Assembly (NCBI GenBank): GCA_023386585.1
Contig: JAEWJM010000012.1
Span: 1 to 64,000, forward strand
Source: Bacteroidota bacterium
GTDB taxonomy: Bacteria; Bacteroidota; Bacteroidia; Flavobacteriales; Flavobacteriaceae
DNA length: 64,000 nt
Direction of reading: 5' to 3'
Shown in pieces: positions 51,710-60,284 of this stretch (position 1 is its first letter; each line of letters begins with the position of its first letter). The notes below the pieces were generated by a model, which worked only from the letters and a program-made list of their open reading frames with translations, was not told the origin of the DNA and made no database searches. Made by a program: the position numbers and the translations under genes.

Positions 51710-52171
51710 CTAAACCAGATGATTCCAGCAGTAATATTTGCCCTGATGCTTCCGTATCGAGGCCAATGGATAAATGCAATTTCCCATTTTCGCTGTCGAG
51801 CGAAGGCCATTTGAGATGCAGATCGTGTTTTTGCAGTTTGCGTGTTCACTGACAAAATATTTGAACTCCCAATTGTATTGCAAGCTTTCCCGGTATGTTT
51901 CTGAAAAGTCGCTTGCAATAATTTCCTGCAGTAAAGGTAGAAGCTCATCCAAAGTCGAGCACTCCAGCGCGGATTCTTCTTTTAATCGGTGCCTTTTGTT
52001 GCTAAGCTGAGCAGATTCGTTGAGGTTTTTTTTCAAAAAAATGCCGATTTCGAGCAGCACATCGTCGTTGATTTCGCGGAACGATATTTCATAATTGTCC
52101 CATTGAAAATCTTTCCAGGAGGAAAATTCATACTTGAGAAAATAGGATTTTATTTTTTTAATTAAATGCAT
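51710..52171 (-). CDS. Hypothetical cytosolic protein
   Basis: A 153-residue protein with no recognised family. It starts MHLIKKIKSYFLKYEFSSWKD, is mixed charged and ends with several Cys, Trp and His residues (NTICISNGL, YYCWNHLV). No signal peptide or membrane helix. It is transcribed towards the putative sRNA. It is a real-looking ORF of normal composition, but nothing more can be said. Confidence 0.6.
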   Translation of the reverse strand: MHLIKKIKSYFLKYEFSSWKDFQWDNYEISFREINDDVLLEIGIFLKKNLNESAQLSNKRHRLKEESALECSTLDELLPLLQEIIASDFSETYRESLQYNWEFKYFVSEHANCKNTICISNGLRSTAKMGNCIYPLASIRKHQGKYYCWNHLV

Positions 52172-52229
52172 AATGTTGGCATTGCACGAAGGCCGCCATT
52201 AAAAGTAGTTATTTCCGCGGAATGATTTG

Positions 52230-52445
52230 TTAATTCCGGAGCCACCGAACAATGCGACGGACAAAAAAGCTGATCGCAAAAAAGTTGACCGCGATAATGA
52301 ATGATAAAAGTCCGATCATCATTATTGCTTCAAATACAGTTTTGAACGGATTTGCAGCAGGTTGCGGTTTCGATGTTACGAATGCAACCCCAACAATCGC
52401 TGCCGAAAATCCAACGATAATAATGATTTTGTTTCTGATTGACAT
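52230..52445 (-). CDS. Small two-helix membrane protein
   Basis: A 71-residue membrane protein from ATG 52445, with helices at about 6-21 and 34-58 and a basic tail (RRIVRWLRN). The ORF could start at ATG 52484 or at a TTG at 52502, almost touching the stop of the gene at 52504; the shorter form is chosen because it begins next to the first helix. No family recognised. It probably shares a transcript with the upstream membrane gene. Confidence 0.55.
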   Translation of the reverse strand: MSIRNKIIIIVGFSAAIVGVAFVTSKPQPAANPFKTVFEAIMMIGLLSFIIAVNFFAISFFVRRIVRWLRN

Positions 52446-52503
52446 ACTTAATAAACGGAAATGAACAATTTTATTGCGAGGCATTTCCCCTTCAGAGATC
52501 AAG

Positions 52504-52899
52504 TTATTTACTGATTTTCGTCAATCCGGTGGTAGTTTTTTCATATCCAAGGGCAAGTCCACCATAATGATACGCGATCACTATCAATCCCATCGAAAAT
52601 GGAATAATCGCATAATAACGCAGGCTGTCATCTGAAGAAAAGAATTCGGCAAGCATCCAATATGCGTTCGCGAAAATCCAGAATACGACGGCGATGTTGT
52701 GCAGCAGCTCGCTTCGGATGTCACGCGTTTGCCAGGTTATCAGCAATGCGGCCGCAATCGTTGGAACGATCATCACCAGCCCAAGTGGTTTCCACAGCAT
52801 GGCCCAAGCCAAATCCTTAAGCAGCCAAAAAACAATATGCAGGTTTTCAATTTTGCGATAGCGCGCCGGAATTTGGTACAATTCTTCGGTTTCAGACAT
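52504..52899 (-). CDS. Membrane protein of four helices, unknown function
   Basis: A 131-residue inner membrane protein from ATG 52899 (MSETEELYQIPARYRKIENLHI). Four hydrophobic segments are visible (about 30-55, 65-85, 90-105 and 110-125) with Trp-rich ends. I do not recognise its family with confidence. It is divergent from exonuclease III and precedes another small membrane gene. Confidence 0.65.
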   Translation of the reverse strand: MSETEELYQIPARYRKIENLHIVFWLLKDLAWAMLWKPLGLVMIVPTIAAALLITWQTRDIRSELLHNIAVVFWIFANAYWMLAEFFSSDDSLRYYAIIPFSMGLIVIAYHYGGLALGYEKTTTGLTKISK

Positions 52900-53005
52900 T
52901 TTGATTCGTATATGCCGCCAAAATATAAAAATAAGCGAAGCAATTTTAAAGAAACGGACTCGTGTTTTTGGCAAATTTCTTAACTTACTGTTTCAATACG
53001 AACAA

Positions 53006-53779
53006 ATGAAAATCGCAACTTATAACGTGAATGGTGTCAACGGGCGACTGAATGTACTCCTGAAATGGCTTGAGATGTCGAAACCCGATATCGTCTGCCT
53101 ACAGGAATTAAAGGCGCCACAGGAAAAATTCCCGATTGAAGCAATAACCGCCGCGGGTTACAATGCAATCTGGCACGGACAGAAAAGTTGGAATGGTGTG
53201 GCGATTCTCACGCGCGGTTATGAAATACAGGAAGTTTGCAGAACCTTACCCGGCGATCCCGATGATGTTCAGAGCCGTTATTTGGAGGCGCTGGTGAATG
53301 GCATTTGCATTTGTTGCCTTTATCTTCCGAACGGCAATCCGGCTCCGGGCCCAAAATTCGATTACAAACTGAAGTGGTTTGAAAGGTTGACCGAAAGGGC
53401 GGCTGCGCTTATCAAACTCGACATTCCGGTAATCATGACTGGCGATTATAACGTGATGCCAACCGAATTGGACGTTTACAAGCCGGAGCGGTGGGTCAAG
53501 GACGCGCTATTCAGGCCGGAAACGCGCGAAGCCTTCCGAAAGCTTGTCGGCCAGGGTTGGACCGATGCAATCCGAAAACTTTATCCGGACGAAACGATCT
53601 ATACATTTTGGGATTACTTCCGAAATTCTTACGGAAGAAATGCCGGACTTCGCATTGACCATTTTTTGTTGAGTCCGAATTTAAAAGGAAAGCTCAAGGC
53701 TGCGGGTGTTGACCGGGATGTCCGCGGATGGGAAAAAACGAGCGACCACGCGCCCGTCTGGATTGAAATCAAGGATTGA
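53006..53779 (+). CDS. xth: Exodeoxyribonuclease III
   Basis: Xth is an AP endonuclease and 3'-5' exonuclease of base excision repair. The 257-residue protein has the exonuclease-endonuclease-phosphatase fold: MKIATYNVNGVNGRLNVLLKWL, VCLQELKAPQ (catalytic Glu), TGDYNVMPTELDVY, and RNAGLRIDHFLLS with final TSDHAPVWIEI (catalytic Asp and His). ATG 53006 is chosen because it is the family start; the longer ORF reads into the divergent gene. It overlaps the NUDIX gene at 53769 by 11 nt tail to tail. Confidence 0.95.
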   Translation: MKIATYNVNGVNGRLNVLLKWLEMSKPDIVCLQELKAPQEKFPIEAITAAGYNAIWHGQKSWNGVAILTRGYEIQEVCRTLPGDPDDVQSRYLEALVNGICICCLYLPNGNPAPGPKFDYKLKWFERLTERAAALIKLDIPVIMTGDYNVMPTELDVYKPERWVKDALFRPETREAFRKLVGQGWTDAIRKLYPDETIYTFWDYFRNSYGRNAGLRIDHFLLSPNLKGKLKAAGVDRDVRGWEKTSDHAPVWIEIKD

Positions 53780-54236
53780 TTTGTTGCTGTTTTAAAACAA
53801 GCTCGTCAATAAAGGCGGCTTGTGCGGAGTTCACCTTTTGCTTTGCGTCCTGAGCTGTAAACCATCCGACTTTGTCGATTTCGGGAAAACGCCGCATGAT
53901 ACCCGATTTTGGCGGCCATTCCATTTCAAAATCATTGCTGATTATCGCATCCGCATCAATGTCCATCGCACAAGCCCAGCAATGCACTAACTTTCCTGAT
54001 TTTAATTTGACGGGAGTCAGCTCAAGCAATTCACCATTTGGCAGCATTCCGGTTTCTTCTTGAAATTCGCGGATTGCCGTATCGAGCGGATTCTCGTTTT
54101 CATTGAGTTCACCTTTCGGAATCGACCAGCTGCCTGCATCTTTGTTCTTCCAGAACGGTCCGCCGGGATGCGCAAGAAGTACGAAAAGTTCTGTTTCAAC
54201 AAATTTATACAGAAGAATGCCGGCACTTTGCTTCAT
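53769..54236 (-). CDS. NUDIX hydrolase (small MutT-like)
   Basis: A 155-residue NUDIX protein. QSAGILLYKF, VLLAHPGGPFW and SWSIPKGELNENENPLDTAIREFQEETGM give a complete Nudix box. The group resembles diadenosine polyphosphate or dinucleotide NUDIX enzymes of the AP4A type (PxGGPFWxxKDxGSWSIPKGE); the substrate is not certain. It is second in a transcript after the lipoprotein gene at 54658, whose stop it overlaps by 4 nt, and its end overlaps xth. Confidence 0.9.
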   Translation of the reverse strand: MKQSAGILLYKFVETELFVLLAHPGGPFWKNKDAGSWSIPKGELNENENPLDTAIREFQEETGMLPNGELLELTPVKLKSGKLVHCWACAMDIDADAIISNDFEMEWPPKSGIMRRFPEIDKVGWFTAQDAKQKVNSAQAAFIDELVLKQQQINP

Positions 54237-54658
54237 GGAAAGCGTTTATTTGGTGCCGAAAATTGAGCATATGCGAAAATAAGGATCGGATTGTCTTCTG
54301 CCAGGATGATGTAAATGACTTCTTTGTCATCGACTGCCGAACGGATCAAGTATTTTCGTTCTTCACTTAAAAATGGAGAAAGCTTCGTATGTTCGAGTTC
54401 CGAGAAATTTGTTAGTGGAGTAAAAGTGCGGTTCATTAACAGCTTTTCCTTGTCACTTTTGCTCAAAAGGTATTTCGAAACAAAGTAGCGGTCGCCGGTC
54501 ATTTCATCCATGCCTTCATCGGAATCGACAAGCTGCGGATTGTCCAAACTTGTACCGACTGCGCTTTCAAGCTGCGAAATCCGATAGTTCTTGCAGTTGC
54601 AAAAGACAAGCAGCAGCAGCAAAACCGAAATTCTCCGACAAGTTCTAAAGTGGTGCAT
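54233..54658 (-). CDS. Small lipoprotein, unknown function
   Basis: A 141-residue protein with a signal of leucines and a lipobox at VFCNC (RISVLLLLLVFCNCKNYRIS). The mature part holds charged segments with no recognised domain. It sits directly upstream of a NUDIX gene with a 4-nt overlap. Envelope localisation is predicted; function is unknown. Confidence 0.65.
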   Translation of the reverse strand: MHHFRTCRRISVLLLLLVFCNCKNYRISQLESAVGTSLDNPQLVDSDEGMDEMTGDRYFVSKYLLSKSDKEKLLMNRTFTPLTNFSELEHTKLSPFLSEERKYLIRSAVDDKEVIYIILAEDNPILIFAYAQFSAPNKRFP

Positions 54659-54715
54659 TTAGTAAAAATACGCAAATGCAACGCAAAACCGATGGCAAAA
54701 ATCGCAGGTTAATTG

Positions 54716-55096
54716 TCAGGTACCGAGTTTAGTCGACTTGCCGACGGTCAGATAGATGTTTTTGTCGGGAGTGAGCAATTCAATCCTGGTATTTTGCCGG
54801 TTGATTCTCATTTCGGCACTTCCGGAGGAATTTGTAAGCGTGTATATCGTAAAATCGGCATTTCGTGCGGGAGCAATTACTTCGGCGATATCGTAGGTGA
54901 ATTTATTTCCAGCGAGGAAAATTGAAACTTCCTTCTTTTGGGAATTCAGGAATATGAATGAGTATTCGTTGCCTTTTACATCGTATTGGCCCGAATGAAA
55001 CGGCTTGTTGTCGATAAGATATTGCTGAACATTGAAAACTCGCGGTTGGGCAAAAAGGCTGCAGGAAAAAAGCAGCATTAGGATCAGTTTTTTCAT
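54716..55096 (-). CDS. Secreted protein, unknown function
   Basis: A 126-residue protein with signal peptide MKKLILMLLFSCSLFAQ. The mature part is beta-rich (VFNVQQYLIDNKPFHSGQYDVKG, then EMRINRQNTRIELLTPD). No family recognised. It is a single gene, divergent from the response regulator at 55262; its own promoter is not clear. Confidence 0.65.
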   Translation of the reverse strand: MKKLILMLLFSCSLFAQPRVFNVQQYLIDNKPFHSGQYDVKGNEYSFIFLNSQKKEVSIFLAGNKFTYDIAEVIAPARNADFTIYTLTNSSGSAEMRINRQNTRIELLTPDKNIYLTVGKSTKLGT

Positions 55097-55191
55097 GATT
55101 ATGGGAATTTAGGGTTGAAAGCGCGCTTGCAAAACACAAGCCATAAATATCAGGGCATTGAAGTTTAACAGTAAAAGCGATATGGGTAACA

Positions 55192-55247
55192 TGTAACATT
55201 CCCAAAAATGGATGTAACGCATTATCTGTCGCGGGTTACTAAATTTC
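55192..55247 (+). promoter_or_regulatory. 21-nt direct-repeat box F with -7 element
   Basis: TGTAA cores at 55192-55196 (AACATGTAACA) and 55213-55217 (TGGATGTAACG) are 21 nt apart. After 22 nt comes TAAATTTC (55240-55247), one base from TAnnTTTG. The response regulator ATG is at 55262, giving a leader of about 10 nt. Confidence 0.75.
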
Positions 55248-55261
55248 GATTTTAAAAGATC

Positions 55262-55669
55262 ATGACAACATCCAAGCTTCTTTATTATCTCGATGATGAC
55301 CTGGACGATCTTGAGTTTTTCAAGGATGCGGCGGAAGAATTGGGCCATCAGGCAGTGATTTTCCGAACCGGACAGGATATGCTTCAATCATTGCGGATCG
55401 AGGAAGATAAGCCCGACGCAATTTTCCTTGATATTCACATGCCCATACTGAATGGCGCAGAAATTTTGCAAATCCTAAAGAATTCGAAAGACTGGAAAAA
55501 TTTTCCGGTTGTGATGATCTCCGGAGCGTATCCCAAAAAGCTGGTCAGGCATTTTCAGGACGCCGGGGCCGATTTCTTGATGAAAAAGCCGCCATCAGGC
55601 GAATTTAAAAATGTTCTGGAGCAGGCATTGTCCGAGACATTTTCCCGTAAAATCAGGAAAACCGCCTAA
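55262..55669 (+). CDS. Single-domain response regulator (receiver only)
   Basis: A 135-residue CheY-like receiver. YLDDDLDDLEFF, D57 in IFLDIHMP, VVMISGA and MKKPP are the expected acidic pocket, phospho-acceptor, Ser/Thr and Lys. There is no output domain. It differs from the receiver at 50999 in sequence and orientation. It is expressed from box F, so it belongs to the same group as cphA; it could feed back on the regulator of that group, but this is inference. Confidence 0.9.
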   Translation: MTTSKLLYYLDDDLDDLEFFKDAAEELGHQAVIFRTGQDMLQSLRIEEDKPDAIFLDIHMPILNGAEILQILKNSKDWKNFPVVMISGAYPKKLVRHFQDAGADFLMKKPPSGEFKNVLEQALSETFSRKIRKTA

Positions 55670-56037
55670 TCTTTCGCGTCGGGATCAGGTTTCAGGATAA
55701 TTTTTATTTCCCCATTTTTCAGCAGGTCGCGAACCAGGAATCGCTGCGGCAAGTGGCGGTACGATTTGAAATATAAAGAATCGGTTTCGTCAGCTTGTAT
55801 TTTAAAGGCTCCGGTGCTGTCGGTGCGAACGACGTATCTAGGATCCTGGTACAACCGCAGGTATGCATTCCGGCCTTTTTTCGGGTCTTTCATCAACTTC
55901 GACAGCGTATCATTCACTATAATCTCAATTACATTTCCGCCGTGGGTTGAATCGGTAGCTTGTCCGCGAACCGTTTTCTTCTGTGCGCTGCACAAAAGTG
56001 ACGAAGCTATAAATACCACGCAAAGAAGTTTTTTCAT
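55666..56037 (-). CDS. Small secreted protein with carboxypeptidase-regulatory-like fold
   Basis: A 123-residue protein with signal peptide (MKKLLCVVFIASSLLCSAQ). The mature part (TVRGQATDSTHGGNVIEIIVNDT ... VVRTDSTGAFKIQADETDSLYFKSY) looks like the carboxypeptidase-regulatory-like or CarboxypepD_reg beta-sandwich seen at the start of SusC proteins; modest confidence. Start at 56037 gives the signal peptide. It overlaps the response regulator end by 4 nt. Confidence 0.7.
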   Translation of the reverse strand: MKKLLCVVFIASSLLCSAQKKTVRGQATDSTHGGNVIEIIVNDTLSKLMKDPKKGRNAYLRLYQDPRYVVRTDSTGAFKIQADETDSLYFKSYRHLPQRFLVRDLLKNGEIKIILKPDPDAKD

Positions 56038-56138
56038 CCGTGCAATTTTAGGGTAAAACGCTAAATTGCTGTTATTGGTATCAATTGCCGCGATGAAGCT
56101 GCCGATTGTTGAAATCATCGGAAATTTAACATGCTGTC

Positions 56139-56170
56139 TTGCAAGTCGATATGATTTTTTAATATTTTTG
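56139..56170 (+). promoter_or_regulatory. Promoter of the diheme cytochrome gene
   Basis: TTG (56139-56141), a 21-nt spacer and TATTTTTG (56163-56170) match the Bacteroidota consensus. An AAGGAG ribosome site follows, then ATG 56189. Confidence 0.6.
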
Positions 56171-56188
56171 AAGGAGACTGGTTCATTT

Positions 56189-57325
56189 ATGAAAAAACAT
56201 TACGCGCTTTCTTTTCTTTTTCTTTTTTCACTGTTAATTATTTATTCCTGTTCTCAATCGGATGAAGGCGATTACGTGCCTGTTTCGCCTGTCACGGTCA
56301 ATCTGGCTGACGTTCCGTATCCAAAGCTGTCCGACTATAAATTTTTCGAAGGGTCGATGAAAAACCTTCAGCCGTCGCTGGATGTGCTGCCATTCCAGCC
56401 GGCAAGCGCGCTTTTTTCGGATTATGCGCAAAAGAAACGTTTTGTCTGGATGCCGAAAGGAGTAAAGGCAACTTTTAATGGAGACGGAAATGTGCTCGAA
56501 CTTCCCGTTGGTGCAGTGTTGATAAAAAACTTTTATTATGAAAATGTGCAAAATGCAACTCCTGCAGGCACAACGAGAATTATTGAAACCCGATTGATGA
56601 TCAGAAAGGAAAGCGGTTGGATTTTTGCCGATTACGTATGGAATGAGGAGCAAACGGAAGCGTTTTATGATCTGGGCGGAAGCTATACCGAAGTATCCTG
56701 GAAAGATGAAAACAACGTTATCAAAAGCACCAATTATCGCATTCCAGCGATTGAGCAGTGCATCGTTTGCCATAAAATAAAGGAATACGTCAACGAAAAT
56801 GAGATAACGATTCACAAACCTATCGGAATCAAGCCTCAGAACCTGAACTTTGAAATCAACTACGGAACTTCTGTAAAAAATCAGCTCCTGAAATGGATCG
56901 AAAAGGGTTATCTTGAAGATGGCTTCAGTCTGCCGGCGCCAGACAATACAGTAATCAACTATAGCGATGTCTCAAAGCCGTTGGCATTGCGGGCAAGATC
57001 GTATGTCGATGCGAATTGTTCACATTGCCATCAGGAAGGCCGGCATTGCGATTATCGGCCGATGCGCTTTGATTTTACCCACACGGGAAATGCTCAGGGA
57101 AACACGAATATGGGCGTATGTGTCGATACCGAAGACATGCAGGATTTTCCGACCGAACTGAACAAAATTGTCGCACCTGGTAATCCAGGCCATTCGATGC
57201 TGTATTACCGAATCAATACGACTAACGAAGCTTACCGAATGCCATTGCATGGGCGAACAATCATACACGACGAAGGAGTTGCATTAATGGCCGCGTGGAT
57301 AAATTCCCTGCACGATTGCGAATAA
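56189..57325 (+). CDS. Diheme c-type cytochrome-like lipoprotein (SO2930/HNE_0200-like)
   Basis: A 378-residue protein with a lipoprotein-type signal (FLFSLLIIYSC) and two CxxCH heme motifs, CIVCH (in EQCIVCHKIK) and CSHCH (in NCSHCHQEG). Upstream, YPKLSDYKFFEGSMKNLQPS and LFSDYAQKKRFVWMP match what I recall of the SO2930/HNE_0200 family of diheme proteins. It should be periplasmic and bind two hemes c; the electron partners are unknown. The start at 56189 has an AAGGAG site and avoids a long non-signal extension. It is 18 bases ahead of a secreted FG-GAP protein. Confidence 0.85.
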   Translation: MKKHYALSFLFLFSLLIIYSCSQSDEGDYVPVSPVTVNLADVPYPKLSDYKFFEGSMKNLQPSLDVLPFQPASALFSDYAQKKRFVWMPKGVKATFNGDGNVLELPVGAVLIKNFYYENVQNATPAGTTRIIETRLMIRKESGWIFADYVWNEEQTEAFYDLGGSYTEVSWKDENNVIKSTNYRIPAIEQCIVCHKIKEYVNENEITIHKPIGIKPQNLNFEINYGTSVKNQLLKWIEKGYLEDGFSLPAPDNTVINYSDVSKPLALRARSYVDANCSHCHQEGRHCDYRPMRFDFTHTGNAQGNTNMGVCVDTEDMQDFPTELNKIVAPGNPGHSMLYYRINTTNEAYRMPLHGRTIIHDEGVALMAAWINSLHDCE

Positions 57326-57343
57326 TAACATAAATCCAAACAT

Positions 57344-59821
57344 ATGAAATTCAAACTTTACCCATGCAGCATATCAGTTAGTGCTATTTGCAAGTCGGTT
57401 TTTACGCTGATGCTGCTGCTTTGCATGCAAAATGCCTTCGCACAGAACTCCTGCGCGACCGCACTGACAGTCGTTCCAGGAACGTATACTGTCACCGTTA
57501 TTGACGGCGCGAACTTTACTACCGGATGTTCCGGCGCATCAGCCGCCGAATGGTATGTTTATACGCCAACACAAAACAGAAGCGTAACGATAACCTCGGA
57601 TCTGCCGGTGAATGCCTGCGGCGATACCAATGTTAATGTATACACCGGAACGTGCAGCGGATTGACCTGTTATGCGGGTGATGATGATAGCGGGACGGTC
57701 GCCTGTACATCATCCGGCACAACCTATCTCTCTACCGAAACTTTCGATGCATTTGCGGGCACTACTTACTATATCGCCTGGGATAATAAATGGAGTAATG
57801 CGGGATTTCAATGGCAATTGTCGGAAGCGCCGTATGTTCCGAGTCCGTGCCTGACTTCGATTCCGGTAGCTGCGGGCCTTACGGTGGTAAACGCAATCGA
57901 CGGAAACAACATAAATACAACTTGTTCAACAGCCACCAGCGCGAAATGGTATTCGTACACTCCAAGCCAATATTATCATGTTACGGTTACTTCCGATCTT
58001 CCGCAAAACATTTGCAAAGACACTAATTTCAGCGTTTATACAGGTTCTTGCTCGAGCGGACTTACGTGTGTTACCACCGACGACAATTCGGGAATAATAG
58101 CCTGCGATTCGGGAAACACCTCTTCGAACCTGTCGAAAAAGTCATTTGATGTCAATCCGGGAGTTACCTATTACATTGTATGGGACAATAAATGGAGCGC
58201 CGCCGGATTTGACTTTCAGATCATTGAGGACGTTATTGTTGTTCCTGTGTCGTATACAACACAAGCCATCACCACCGTCAACAGCACTTACAATATGTGC
58301 GTTGTTGATATGAATGGCGACGGACTCGACGATATTGCAGGCGTAAGCAATAACAATCTGCGAATCAATTATCAGGGTGCCGGCGGAACGTTTACCCATA
58401 CGGATTTTCCAATCAGTGGCAGCAGCCAAATGCCTTCATGGAGCATCGCGGCAGGCGATTACAATAAGGATGGTTATAATGATTTGCTGCTGGGAAGCGG
58501 CGGTGGACTAACATTCTGGAAGTCGAATGCTACCGGAACCGGCTACACTTCGATAACGCCTGGACAATACATTTTTTGCCAACGTACGAACTTCGTCGAC
58601 ATTAACCATGATGGGAACCTCGATGCTTTTTCCTGCCACGACGTCGCTCCGAATGTTTACTATATGAACGATGGTTCCGGAAATTTCACCTATTATCAGT
58701 CGACTGTCACAACCGGTGCATACGATTTCAGCGGCGCATCGCCGGGCGGAAATTATGCTTCATTGTGGACGGACCTTGATAACGATGGCGATACCGATCT
58801 TTTCGTTTCAAAATGCTCCGGGCCGCCGTGCGAGATCCATCGCAATGATGGCGCAACATTTACCGACATTTCTGCTCAGGCCGGAATAAATTTCACTCCC
58901 GTACAATCGTGGTCTTCAGCAGTAGCTGATTTCGATAACGATGGAGATATGGATATTTTGGTAGGTTCAAACGGCAGCGTTGGATCGCGTCTGTTCCGAA
59001 ACAATCTCGACACGTCAAACTCAACCGAAGAAGCTTACACGAATATTACCGCAGGTTCCGGATGGGAATCAGCATCTACAAACCGTGATTATGTTGCTTA
59101 TGATTTTGATAACGATGGTTTTGTGGATGTTTTGGCAGGTGGCAACCGAATCATGTTCAATAATGGAGACGCGACGTTCCAGCCTACAACTTACAGCGGA
59201 ATGAGCGTTGGCGCTGTTGGCGACCTTAACAACGACGGTTTTCTCGACATTCTCAACGGAAGCACTGTCCGTTATGCGGTGCCAAACGGCAATCACTGGC
59301 TCGCTGTAACTTTGGAAGGAATTCAGAGCAACAGCAACGGAATAGGAGCAAGGGTCGAAATTCATGGCCCTTGGGGAATCCAGATCCGCGATATTCGAAG
59401 CGGCGAAGGATTCGGTTATATGAGTACGTTGAATGCCCATTTCGGATTGGGTACGGCGACAAACATTGAGACCGTCGTCATCAAATGGCCATCTGGCGTT
59501 GTGGATGTCATAACCAACCCGTCGCCGGATCAAAGAATTACAGTCGTCGAAGGATCATCGCCATTAAGTACGAACGATGTCAATCCAAATAGCTTTACAC
59601 TTTATCCAAACCCGGCAAATGATCTGCTAAGTATTCGTTTGGGAAGCGGTATTTCGGACATCAAGGCAGCTGAAATCTACGACCTCGCGGGCAGATTGAT
59701 CGCAAGGCCGGAAGTGTCGCAAAACACAATTTCCGTCAAACAATTGGCAAGTGGCAATTACATTCTGCTGCTGGAGTCGGCCAACGGAAAGCGGTTTACG
59801 CAAAGGTTTCTGAAAAACTAA
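57344..59821 (+). CDS. Large secreted FG-GAP/ASPIC-UnbV protein with T9SS type A sorting domain
   Basis: An 825-residue exported protein. After a signal peptide ending AFAQ come two related PPC-like modules (about 28-150 and 160-290, each with WYVYTP/WYSYTP and YYIxWDNKWS). At least seven FG-GAP/VCBS-type repeats follow (about 320-610; MNGDGLDDIAG, NKDGYNDLLLG, DNDGDMDILVG), with calcium-binding D-x-D-G loops. An ASPIC/UnbV (CRTAC1-like) domain (NHWLAVTLEGIQSNSNGIGARVE, about 645-740) and a type A sorting tail (LYPNPANDLLSIRLG) complete it. Surface binding is likely. It is co-transcribed with the diheme gene. Confidence 0.88.
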   Translation: MKFKLYPCSISVSAICKSVFTLMLLLCMQNAFAQNSCATALTVVPGTYTVTVIDGANFTTGCSGASAAEWYVYTPTQNRSVTITSDLPVNACGDTNVNVYTGTCSGLTCYAGDDDSGTVACTSSGTTYLSTETFDAFAGTTYYIAWDNKWSNAGFQWQLSEAPYVPSPCLTSIPVAAGLTVVNAIDGNNINTTCSTATSAKWYSYTPSQYYHVTVTSDLPQNICKDTNFSVYTGSCSSGLTCVTTDDNSGIIACDSGNTSSNLSKKSFDVNPGVTYYIVWDNKWSAAGFDFQIIEDVIVVPVSYTTQAITTVNSTYNMCVVDMNGDGLDDIAGVSNNNLRINYQGAGGTFTHTDFPISGSSQMPSWSIAAGDYNKDGYNDLLLGSGGGLTFWKSNATGTGYTSITPGQYIFCQRTNFVDINHDGNLDAFSCHDVAPNVYYMNDGSGNFTYYQSTVTTGAYDFSGASPGGNYASLWTDLDNDGDTDLFVSKCSGPPCEIHRNDGATFTDISAQAGINFTPVQSWSSAVADFDNDGDMDILVGSNGSVGSRLFRNNLDTSNSTEEAYTNITAGSGWESASTNRDYVAYDFDNDGFVDVLAGGNRIMFNNGDATFQPTTYSGMSVGAVGDLNNDGFLDILNGSTVRYAVPNGNHWLAVTLEGIQSNSNGIGARVEIHGPWGIQIRDIRSGEGFGYMSTLNAHFGLGTATNIETVVIKWPSGVVDVITNPSPDQRITVVEGSSPLSTNDVNPNSFTLYPNPANDLLSIRLGSGISDIKAAEIYDLAGRLIARPEVSQNTISVKQLASGNYILLLESANGKRFTQRFLKN

Positions 59822-59825
59822 ATCA

Positions 59826-59854
59826 AAAAGCCCTGTTCGTCAGGGCTTTTTTTT
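59826..59854. terminator. Bidirectional terminator after the FG-GAP protein gene
   Basis: AAAAGCCCTG / CAGGGCTTTT 10-bp stem, loop TTCGT, followed by a T-run; also close to the end of the minus-strand gene at 59862. Confidence 0.88.
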
Positions 59855-59861
59855 ATACTGT

Positions 59862-60284
59862 TTATATGTCATGGGTTTTTCGGCAAGCAATTGTGCCAGC
59901 AAGCCAGGCAAAAGGAATGTAAGCGCCAACCAAATCAACGATCGTGAACCACGTTGGCGATGGAAGCATAATCACATTGCTGATTCCGCCGATTAAAAAT
60001 ATCACGCCAATGATGAGTGCGCGGCGTTTTTTGTTTCCTGATGCGACTACTGCTGCCAACAATGCTCCCGCAAACGTTCCTATCGCGTGCGCAAGGAAGG
60101 GAAACAGGAAATGTTTTGGTTCAAAAAGATGCATTGAAGCTTTAAGTCCTTCAATCGTAGTAACGTCTGCGCCGGCGGGTGGAGGAATAATCGAGCTGCT
60201 GATCAGGATAATTCCCATGTTGACAAAACTGCCCAGCACAGCGCCCGCGACTACAGCTAAAATGTTTTTAAAAACTTGGTTCAT
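59862..60284 (-). CDS. Four-helix membrane protein, unknown function
   Basis: A 140-residue inner membrane protein with four hydrophobic helices (about 7-30, 58-80, 88-108 and 112-132). Parts such as FVNMGIILI, FLAHAIGTFAGALLAA and VDLVGAYIPFAWLAGTIAC are typical of a small conserved Bacteroidota membrane family that I cannot name. Its start overlaps the stop of the upstream membrane gene at 60281 by 4 nt, so the two are one transcript. Confidence 0.7.
   Translation of the reverse strand: MNQVFKNILAVVAGAVLGSFVNMGIILISSSIIPPPAGADVTTIEGLKASMHLFEPKHFLFPFLAHAIGTFAGALLAAVVASGNKKRRALIIGVIFLIGGISNVIMLPSPTWFTIVDLVGAYIPFAWLAGTIACRKTHDI

Noticed and set aside
51649..51948. 99-codon minus-strand frame near the putative sRNA
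   Set aside because: It overlaps the better 153-residue frame (51710-52171) in another phase and has no family pattern.
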